10,452 bases of DNA from Kiritimatiellia bacterium (GTDB lineage Bacteria > Verrucomicrobiota > Kiritimatiellia > RFP12 > DVOR01), in NCBI GenBank assembly GCA_017457555.1, contig JAFTHG010000321.1, positions 1 to 10,452 on the forward strand, in the 5' to 3' direction. Below, in pieces: positions 9,401 to 10,452 of this stretch. Each line of letters begins with the position of its first letter. Positions within the stretch are counted from its first letter, which is position 1. Made by a program: the position numbers and the translations under genes. The notes beneath the pieces are model-generated. The model made no database searches, was not told where the DNA came from, and saw nothing but the letters and a program-made list of their open reading frames with translations.

Positions 9401-10428
9401 TCGAGCGTCACTTCCAAATCGGGATTGGCAGCCAGGAATGCAGGCTCAAAGAAGACTCCACAATCAAAGTCCTTGACGCCCTCATAGACATCACGATAGG
9501 TCACTTTCAAACCGCTCTGCCCCATCATTTTGGCGGCATATTCCATAATTTTGAGGGATTCACTCGCCTGGAGCGTTACATCCTCAAAGGGCACATTCAA
9601 CCAATTTTCCGACCACGCATCATACTGACCGGAGAGGTAACCATTGACACCACCATTCGCATTGAAGGTGGTTTCCTTGTTCACCGTCAGCACGAAATCA
9701 GCATACCAGGAGCCAAAGTACTCCAAAGCTTCCGACGAAACCGTGTCTGCCTTGAAGTTGAGGGCGAAGGTCAAATCCTCGTTATCAAGCTCGGTGACCG
9801 TTGCCGTCGGCATGAGTAAGTCTTTAACAGTATAGGTAGCCGGTTCACCAATCGTGAGCACATTCGTTTCATCATTGGGATTGGTCATGCGAAGGTCAAG
9901 CGTCACCTTGAAATCGGGATTAGCTTTGAGAATCGCCGGAGCCACGTAAATCGCTGCCGTGAAATCCTTCACATAATCACAGATATTTTCATAGGTAAGG
10001 TTGGCATCATACGCAGAAACTATCGGATAGGTCACGCCCTCTTCAAGCACCATCCCATCCGTCGGAATCACAATCCAGCCAAACGAACCGTAATTGCCCG
10101 CAAGGTAGCAATCATTCGCCGTGATGGAATCCTCTGCAAGGCCTTCAATGGTCAAGTAGAAGTCGCACTTATACTTGCCATAAGCACCCGCCTGCGCTTC
10201 TGCAAGCGTTTCCTGGGCCTTGAAATTCATCACAATCTGCAACGGGCGATCAACTGTAGCATCACCGCTCGGCCAGCACATATAGCTATGGTCAGCCTGA
10301 GTCAATGTGAGCGGTGCACACTGCGTCACGGTTGCCTTGGGTAACGCTGCAACACCTTCTGTGGCCTGCGCAAAACAGGTCAAAACGGCACTTCCAAGAA
10401 GTGATAATACTAAACGCATCGTTCTCAT
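1..10428 (-). CDS. Giant secreted beta-helix/GLUG repeat protein, N-terminal 3476 residues (3' end outside window)
   Basis: One uninterrupted frame fills the window; I read it at many points from base 10434 to base 1 and met no frame break or stop. Order of parts: Sec signal peptide (residues 1-22), two tandem copies of an unrecognised domain (about 62-201 and 219-366), a beta-rich linker domain (about 395-492), then eleven right-handed beta-helix modules from about residue 507 onward, two of them GLUG-type. Composition is rich in Thr, Val, Gly, Asn and Ala, as expected of beta-solenoids. The start at 10428 is preferred because AAAGGA lies 9 bases upstream; the in-frame ATG at 10434 has only 3 bases of spacing, and another in-frame ATG is at 10419. 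The protein should be exported and act on the cell surface or outside the cell. Adhesion or matrix building is inferred from the fold only. No enzyme motif was recognised. The missing C-terminus would show the anchoring or secretion route. Confidence 0.95.
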   Translation of the reverse strand, partial: MRTMRLVLSLLGSAVLTCFAQATEGVAALPKATVTQCAPLTLTQADHSYMCWPSGDATVDRPLQIVMNFKAQETLAEAQAGAYGKYKCDFYLTIEGLAEDSITANDCYLAGNYGSFGWIVIPTDGMVLEEGVTYPIVSAYDANLTYENICDYVKDFTAAIYVAPAILKANPDFKVTLDLRMTNPNDETNVLTIGEPATYTVKDLLMPTATVTELDNEDLTFALNFKADTVSSEALEYFGSWYADFVLTVNKETTFNANGGVNGYLSGQYDAWSENWLNVPFEDVTLQASESLKIMEYAAKMMGQSGLKVTYRDVYEGVKDFDCGVFFEPAFLAANPDLEVTLELRMYNPADESESYVIGKTYEFKVGEKPTVTIPEDVTAPEGVQNNAAVENTPVVLPADVKTFEISLAKVDTEATETTKVTFNVEPKNAEGTKVATPSKAITFRLPLPTAWTGFAKVTHEEDVIGVYEIQEEDGAKFVEITSQAFSTYAVEQSDVVLPAGVTTASFGTNTVTDGTTYYATLQAATEAVCGTAGATLYCKPGADVGSLQHAPVTATLTIYGNGAYVSGGAERDFDIGNTDPSGGKDIAADMTLTVKDLDGCGAWGTKATTHTVNLVFEDCQNMGKVFITGTTGTLNITIKDSSFEGVIKEAVYSNADGAITISNVDFSNLNKAINLNHKAAGTQTVTIQNSTFTNCGADVSADQIPVRILSSVEGGKSVLTVSGTTFSGTPEGGADILLDYGVGETTANVSTAGTAANVVVEKTNNVGTTTVIPANTSNQTFATVQPVAKIGTTEYTTFAAAITAANSMTGDVTIEIYGKVETTGVGLTGAYDSITFVGKTDDAEICINGIGYFDARSNDSNVNFKDLTLRKINGSYAIDGRLNEYFSTYSAGIVTYTNCTFPTGVCALGSGDGKTVKFSGCNFNNTTSGQYSLWIDGNATNCVVEDSEFNGVRGIKLYAENGAKFSEVTVTGTTFSSTITEKHAVVLTRGESVELTGNTYNNTKGTVEVDDDYASEIEGKSVVIEETEYIVDSDNRTLVEPDPAAKIGETGYATLQEALDAAVDGDTVVLQADITEDVLFVQKTAVDVIVDGNGKTLTGTFAIHGGKAYDAANPATETLLIQNVIFQSKPYDATTKTPDAIIYTRDRSSASAYSYSHNVTIDGCTFKGVDANTRNSVAAIRHKDGGDWNWVVKNCTANDNLLHSLLQVNNVGGDKGIVVDNCTVQTKNGMNINYTHKIEVTNSTIAVDGYVLRAGVKNSDEVAESFTFTNNVLSSAATSGDDAIITLRGTGAVKATINMEKNVATTGNVHIYGTTEDTVIHADANYWGDGKTGPDVNGSATVEVESYYKDATLTQLVLAKPAAKIGETGYATLAEAVEAAQAGETIVVQADIALTDTLTIPVGKTITLDLNGKTISQTKAQTGNYQMILNDGNLTIQDSVGGGKISYTDTVGGNFISNTITNRGTLTLKSGTIENLSSQAVADAGFPYAIDTSIWGAATEVNTIIEGGTVTCANYSALRLRADSETEAVNITITGGTVNGRIEVQNPSSTKTTVGALSITGGAINKNNSSKAIMIFGGGGTGEKLDVAISGGTVTGEIGYSNSFPISNFDEGIISGGTFTTDVSDFCADGYEVKQNADGTYGVQASLTGSGTEADPYVIGTLDELKLFASKVNGGNAFDNQFIKLTDDIDLGSVVWTPIGNATTKFLGTFDGNGKTISNLIVDIGANNAGLFGYASVIKNLTVNNAKVKGLVSVGAMVGELENSVGTLDNCHVTGRIEVTGENSVGGLAGKGYANIKNCSVIGDGVATSFVLGVYGSTEEGDNIGGLIGHLGEGNTLGVANSTVKNIKVAGTRKIGGLVGTTARGNDYVGNTVENVIVESTATAEYADDNASTCTIGGIIGNYFGSATSGGILNNSTVKNVTFVLGNAKSAGALVGGDRNNNGGAPVGVEASGSVVENVTGTTVSHFLVAQIGNVAYETFEAALAAAQAGDTIVLMQDVTCAEKPVFNKGGIVNVDVNGHTFVSTEKARVRNVASADGAVASNNIKFVSGFGWEVYQYNNMPANNVEFRVFPTLEAAVTYNPSTNNPARIYPYQNVTQEADVILKAYPAGTSSTICVDPGYEIVWDLNGYTVTQESPTGNPLEACIRGTFTLKDSSSAQTGKWIAGACGVTDSSNGWYGNGGPALYVLGDGKVVLEGGTISIARNVDKNGNELDVVNTGGLIRLDDGELIVKEGATLTVEDTYGIMAWGGEIVVNGGTFDIDPTVSTPIYAVGYYTDAAVEVNAPFDGALCVYGNVSGYKGASATVTVPNIVYATGGAFVTPTVAEGLMAFDGVVLEAGEAVVTTETTITSYATLAAAFTAAQPGDTVTIMSGTYNQGLTVDKAITVVGATDAEGNNLVTFNGTLNVTADGATVRNINVNNPSGNGGTINAKNVLIEGCSVVGKNGFRYCYTTGTVTFKDSVITGQTYGIHFDGYAGGDIIIDNCVITGWTSFAGTITNVAIEDTTFANGNYNQLRFYQNAQMTNVKFNEDMTIDFGKEDVDAVFTGCTVVDSEGNPSTKPLTDVIYKGDIADMGIDVTIDTKPMTVEAKIGEVYYLTLQDALNAAAKGTGEVTVDVLTDIDMTGKTWTPVQVSAPGYPLVTVNGNNKTIKGLTDMLFSGTWAGKSGLVINDLTIADSTIVNDENDDKGTVGVGAFIGYPSASETITLKNCHLKNSTVKGGHWTGGLVGIAGGYSGNDGPVFMTLTFDGCSVTGSTITGKGSAGGIIGHAANDAWTNVIIKDATVSDNSITSTGSSANKAGSVMGTIGAAGQSATAGGETMQGGVAVAATTSGNTVVSATTTITTIYGRQGSATGMLEVTGGTYEANPIEENVAYAAPTEGYIINQNTDGTYGVVVDPAYGKIAKAGDGYYDTLVAAVAAATPGQTVTLLTDASGNGIIIDKSITIDLNEKTYTIDGTLVGSSGTKSCGFQILSGNTVTIKQGAIVIDEAAVRGHDNQTGNNFAIQNYANLTLEDVAVTGNTKTSYVVSINSGTVALTGTTAITSQKDGGIAFDVCKYADYAEPSVTLNTSGTITGKVEVTGGTFTHTAGTITGGVVTDATHVLVQNGNVYTVRDKAYVAQVGTEKYESVAAALEAAQPGDTVTLLADVTMSEILVINKAITLDGNGKKLTYTGTNRAIEIPMEANGANVTIKNLTVDASSAERGINYNTNGTLTVEKVTVTSKSYAINFPTYADNATVSITNSKLTSAIALNIWGSDMDITVTDSELYSVENDPNFSYGAIQLNSDEANGHIANGTTVTVNGGKISATDEEGEIGLAVSNWTATGEVAISDTTVVSGEIKYVVATYGGAGAYTLQHAIDEVIRMGYTCPILIIRDIELTASVTIPAGANITIDLNGKKLTGPDVPATKSYYAFIVDGGDLTLKDSVGTGEIWAKCYGVETKSGSFTMESGTITATNNKTLGSAVVNYGGTVTIK
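406..1071 (-). other. Beta-helix module 10 (residues 3120-3341)
   Basis: The header at 1071-976 is the textbook form: 'VAQVGTEKYESVAAALEAA' and 'QPGDTVTLLADVT'. 'ITLDGNGKKLTYTG' starts the helix. Rungs are 'VTIKNLTVDASSAERGINYN', 'LTVEKVTVTSKSYAINF', 'VSITNSKLTSAIALNIWG', 'ITVTDSELYSV', 'TVTVNGGKISATDEEGEIGL' and 'VAISDTTVVSGEIK'. This is an ordinary parallel beta-helix pattern with Asn/Asp turns. Confidence 0.8.
1072..1725 (-). other. Beta-helix module 9 (residues 2902-3119)
   Basis: The header at 1725-1621 is 'GKIAKAGDGYYDTLVAAVAA' and 'ATPGQTVTLLTDASG', with the A-K-I-G part rearranged to G-K-I-A-K-A-G. 'ITIDLNEKTYTIDG' follows, then 'NTVTIKQGAIVIDEAAV', 'NLTLEDVAVTGNTK', 'GTVALTGTTAITSQKDGGIA' and 'GKVEVTGGTFTHTAGTITGG'. 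It ends with 'VLVQNGNVYTVRDKAYV', leading straight into the next header. It is one of the two shortest complete modules. Confidence 0.78.
1726..2664 (-). other. GLUG-like module 8 (residues 2589-2901)
   Basis: The header at 2664-2563 is 'EAKIGEVYYLTLQDALNAAA', then 'VTVDVLTDIDMTGKTWTPVQ' and 'LVTVNGNNKTIKGL'. It thus combines the A-K-I-G header with the D-I-D/W-T-P/N-K-T-I entry of module 5. Glycine cores VGAFIG, TGGLVG, AGGIIG and AGSVMG follow, separated by 'ITLKNCHLKNSTVKG', 'LTFDGCSVTGSTITG' and 'VIIKDATVSDNSIT'. It closes with 'LEVTGGTYEANP' and 'EGYIINQNTDGTYGV', the same ending as module 4. Confidence 0.8.
2665..3384 (-). other. Beta-helix module 7 (residues 2349-2588)
   Basis: The header at 3384-3301 lacks A-K-I-G but keeps 'SYATLAAAFTAAQPGDTVTI'. 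It is followed by 'GLTVDKAITVVGAT', like the opening of NosD/pectate-lyase type helices. Regular rungs are 'TVRNINVNNPSG', 'VLIEGCSVVGKNGFRY', 'VTFKDSVITGQTYGIHFDG', 'IIIDNCVITGWTSF', 'VAIEDTTFANGNYNQLRF', 'MTNVKFNEDMTIDFG' and 'AVFTGCTVVDSEGN'. This is the most regular and compact helix of the protein. Confidence 0.8.
3385..4521 (-). other. Beta-helix module 6 (residues 1970-2348), the longest module
   Basis: The header at 4521-4429 is 'VAQIGNVAYETFEAALAAA' and 'QAGDTIVLMQDV'. It is followed by 'GIVNVDVNGHTFVSTEKARV' and, further on, by a second start-like segment, 'VDPGYEIVWDLNGYTVTQE' with 'GTFTLKDSSSAQTGKW' (about 4080-3920). The remainder has 'GDGKVVLEGGTISIARNV', 'GGLIRLDDGELIVKEGA', 'IVVNGGTFDIDP' and 'ATVTVPNIVYATGGAF'. 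At 379 residues and with two 'DxNG' starts it may be a fusion of two modules in which the second lost its header. Confidence 0.75.
4522..5487 (-). other. GLUG-type module 5 (residues 1648-1969)
   Basis: This module has a different entry: 'LTGSGTEADPYVIGTLDELK' followed by 'FIKLTDDIDLGSVVWTPIG' and 'TFDGNGKTISNL'. That series typically precedes GLUG repeats in surface proteins. Seven glycine-rich GLUG-like cores follow: AGLFGY (about 5240), VGAMVG (about 5166), VGGLAG (5073), IGGLIG (4956), IGGLVG (4863), IGGIIG (4740) and AGALVG (4635). They are separated by 'IKNLTV', 'LDNCHVTG', 'IKNCSVIG', 'VKNIKVAG', 'VENVIVES' and 'VKNVTFV' strands. The fold is a beta-solenoid; a role in adhesion is known for some GLUG proteins but is not shown here. 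Confidence 0.85.
5488..6342 (-). other. Beta-helix module 4 (residues 1363-1647)
   Basis: The header at 6342-6244 is 'AAKIGETGYATLAEAVEAA' and 'QAGETIVVQADIAL'. It is followed by 'TLDLNGKTISQT', 'NLTIQDSVGGGKIS', 'GTLTLKSGTIENLS', 'VNTIIEGGTVTCANYSALRL', 'VNITITGGTVNGRIEVQN', 'ALSITGGAINKNNSSKAIMI' and 'LDVAISGGTVTGEIG'. The repeated I-x-G-G-T/A-V/I rungs are a distinct subtype from the N-S-T-F rungs elsewhere. The module closes with 'IISGGTFTTDVSDFCADGY' and 'NADGTYGV'. Confidence 0.82.
6311..6345 (-). repeat. 35-base exact direct repeat, copy in the module 4 header
   Basis: The bases encoding P-A-A-K-I-G-E-T-G-Y-A-T are identical, including every third codon position, to 7265-7299. The copies are 954 bases apart, a multiple of three. 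Identity at silent sites points to recent duplication or gene conversion between the headers. Confidence 0.9.
6343..7296 (-). other. Beta-helix module 3 (residues 1045-1362), with NYWG-type turn
   Basis: The header at 7296-7201 is 'AAKIGETGYATLQEALDAA' and 'DGDTVVLQADI'. A second motif, 'DVIVDGNGKTLTGTF', starts the helix. Rungs are 'LLIQNVIFQSK', 'NVTIDGCTFKGVD', 'WVVKNCTANDNLLHSLLQV', 'IVVDNCTVQTKNGMNI' and 'IEVTNSTIAVDGYVLRAG'. Near the end 'ANYWGDGKTGPD' (about 6421-6455) matches the N-x-W-G-x(3-5)-G-P turn known from NosD-like and other beta-helix proteins. The first half of the header shares an exact 35-base stretch with the header of module 4. Confidence 0.82.
7265..7299 (-). repeat. 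35-base exact direct repeat, copy in the module 3 header
   Basis: This is the second copy of the repeat at 6311-6345, in the same orientation and codon phase. Identity stops on both sides: the base pair at 7264 differs from 6310. The remaining parts of the two headers agree in protein sequence but not in codon choice. Recombination between the two would delete or duplicate exactly one 318-residue module without breaking the frame. Confidence 0.9.
7297..8067 (-). other. Beta-helix module 2 (residues 788-1044)
   Basis: The header at 8067-7975 reads 'VAKIGTTEYTTFAAAITAAN' followed by 'DVTIEIYGKVE'. Downstream rungs include 'ITFVGKTDDAEICINGIGYF', 'VNFKDLTLRKING', 'VKFSGCNFNNTTSGQYSLW', 'CVVEDSEFNGVRGIKLYAEN' and 'VTVTGTTFSSTITEKHAVVL'. 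The end is acidic, with 'VEVDDDYASEIEGKSVVIEE', before the next header. The pattern is that of a right-handed parallel beta-helix. No catalytic residues of pectate lyase type are evident. Confidence 0.78.
8068..8910 (-). other. Beta-helix module 1 (residues 507-787)
   Basis: This module opens with an atypical header, 'TTYYATLQAATEAVCGTAGA' followed by 'TLYCKPGADV' (8910-8794), which keeps the Y-A-T-L-x-x-A core but lacks A-K-I-G and G-D-T-V. Two cysteines in the header may pair. Rungs typical of parallel beta-helices follow: 'LTVKDLDGCGAWG', 'LNITIKDSSFEG', 'ITISNVDFSNLNKAI', 'VTIQNSTFTNCGAD', 'LTVSGTTFSGT'. Each has a short strand, an Asn/Asp/Gly turn and a T/S-T-F step. Confidence 0.75.
8953..9246 (-). 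other. Beta-rich linker domain (residues about 395-492)
   Basis: The region runs from 'VVLPADVKTFEISLAKV' through 'KVTFNVEPKNAEGT', 'KAITFRLPLPTAWTGFAKV' and 'GAKFVEITSQAFSTYAVEQ'. Alternating hydrophobic residues and the ITFRLPLP strand suggest an immunoglobulin-like or similar beta-sandwich. From memory, comparable segments with an 'ITFRLPVP...FSxYAV' pattern occur in other giant gut bacterial surface proteins next to beta-helix modules. It joins the duplicated N-terminal domains to the beta-helix region. The phrase VVLPA recurs on its far side (8930s), marking the boundary with the first module. Confidence 0.6.
9331..9774 (-). repeat. N-terminal domain, tandem copy 2 (residues about 219-366)
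   Basis: The second copy begins with 'LTFALNFKAD', matching 'NFKA' of copy 1, continues with 'WYADFVLTVN', 'GYLSGQYDAW' and 'VYEGVKDFDCGVFFEPAF', and closes with 'AANPDLEVTLELRMYNPADE'. In a 38-residue hand alignment of the closing blocks 19 positions are identical. The copies therefore arose by an old internal duplication. Copy 2 is slightly longer and has fewer cysteines. The domain family is not recognised. Confidence 0.75.
9826..10245 (-). repeat. N-terminal domain, tandem copy 1 (residues about 62-201)
   Basis: This is the first of two diverged copies of a domain I do not recognise. Landmarks are 'NFKA' at residues 68-71, a 'KYKCDFYLTIEG' strand, 'CYLAGNYGSFGW', and a closing 'KANPDFKVTLDLRMTNPNDE' block. 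Copy 2 has the same landmarks in the same order. This copy contains several cysteines that could form disulfides after export. It lies just behind the signal peptide, so it would be the outermost or membrane-distal end if the protein is anchored at its C-terminus. No family is assigned. Confidence 0.75.
10363..10428 (-). other. Sec signal peptide, residues 1-22
   Basis: Two arginines in the first five residues (MRTMR) are followed by a hydrophobic core, LVLSLLGSAVLTCF, and a signal peptidase I style A-Q-A site. Cleavage is predicted after residue 22, before T-E-G. The Cys at residue 18 is preceded by V-L-T, which is not a convincing lipobox, so a lipoprotein is unlikely. The signal directs the giant protein out of the cytoplasm by the Sec route. 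Confidence 0.88.
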
Positions 10429-10434
10429 ATGCAT

Positions 10435-10452
10435 TGTTCCTTTACTATAAAA
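10435..10452 (-). other. 5' untranslated leader fragment
   Basis: This is the only stretch of the window that is non-coding under either start choice. It is AT-rich and carries the ribosome binding site. The promoter must lie outside the window, to the right of base 10452. Confidence 0.7.
10438..10443 (-). promoter_or_regulatory. Ribosome binding site (AAAGGA)
   Basis: AAAGGA on the minus strand is a good Shine-Dalgarno match. It sits 9 bases before the ATG at 10428 and 3 bases before the in-frame ATG at 10434, which favours the inner start. The two starts differ only by Met-His, so the protein is otherwise the same. Confidence 0.75.

Noticed and set aside
8377..9819. A 480-residue plus-strand open frame
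   Set aside because: It is an antisense shadow of the duplicated N-terminal domain, the linker domain and module 1, where the minus strand shows clear internal homology and domain structure.
10375..10390. Possible lipoprotein signal at Cys18
   Set aside because: The residues before the cysteine are V-L-T, not a normal L-[ASTVI]-[GAS] lipobox, and a good A-Q-A signal peptidase I site follows four residues later.
10444..10449. TATAGT as a possible -10 promoter element
   Set aside because: It would start the transcript at or inside the ribosome binding site, and the -35 region lies outside the window. It is more likely chance in an AT-rich leader.
1..10452. CRISPR array, transposon ends or a multi-gene system
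   Set aside because: The repeats are protein-level, in frame and unevenly spaced (about 650-1140 bases). There are no short identical spaced repeats, no inverted terminal repeats and no second gene.

Overview
The window is essentially one giant gene on the minus strand. A single reading frame runs without a stop from an ATG at 10428 (or 10434) down to base 1, giving at least 3476 codons, and it leaves the window still open. The product begins with a signal peptide and is otherwise a modular, repeat-rich, secreted or surface protein of the right-handed beta-helix / GLUG type. The C-terminus, and with it any anchor or secretion domain, lies beyond the left edge. No other gene, RNA gene, mobile element or CRISPR array is supported. 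The only non-coding sequence is the 18-24 bases ahead of the start codon, which hold a Shine-Dalgarno sequence.

Layout from the right edge (N-terminus) leftwards: a ribosome binding site at 10438-10443; a signal peptide at 10428-10363; a short linker with two cysteines; two tandem diverged copies of a roughly 140-150 residue domain (10245-9826 and 9774-9331); a beta-rich linker domain (9246-8953); then eleven consecutive beta-helix modules of about 220-380 residues, the last one cut by the window edge. Most modules open with a header of the type A-K/Q-I-G-x-x-x-Y-x-T-L-x-x-A-(x)n-A-A-x-x-G-D-T-V-x-L. This is followed by a 'D-L/G-N-G-K-T-I' motif and then rungs of short strands such as 'VTIQNSTF' or 'ITISNVDF'. 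Several modules close with 'GGTF/Y' and 'GY-x(5)-DGTYGV'. Two modules (5 and 8) instead carry a series of glycine-rich GLUG-type motifs.

Organism: a bacterium using the standard code at moderate GC, with a classical Sec signal peptide and an AAAGGA ribosome binding site. From memory, giant proteins with this header style are common in gut-associated bacteria (Lentisphaerota/Kiritimatiellota-type PVC bacteria, and also gut Bacillota). The exact lineage cannot be fixed from this sequence, so this is a low-confidence inference.

The long open frames on the plus strand (for example 355-2394, 4366-5673, 8377-9819) are codon-aligned antisense shadows. They exist because the real gene almost never uses TTA, CTA or TCA codons. 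A plausible role for the protein is adhesion, matrix formation or glycan contact at the cell surface, but no catalytic motif was recognised and the function remains unknown.
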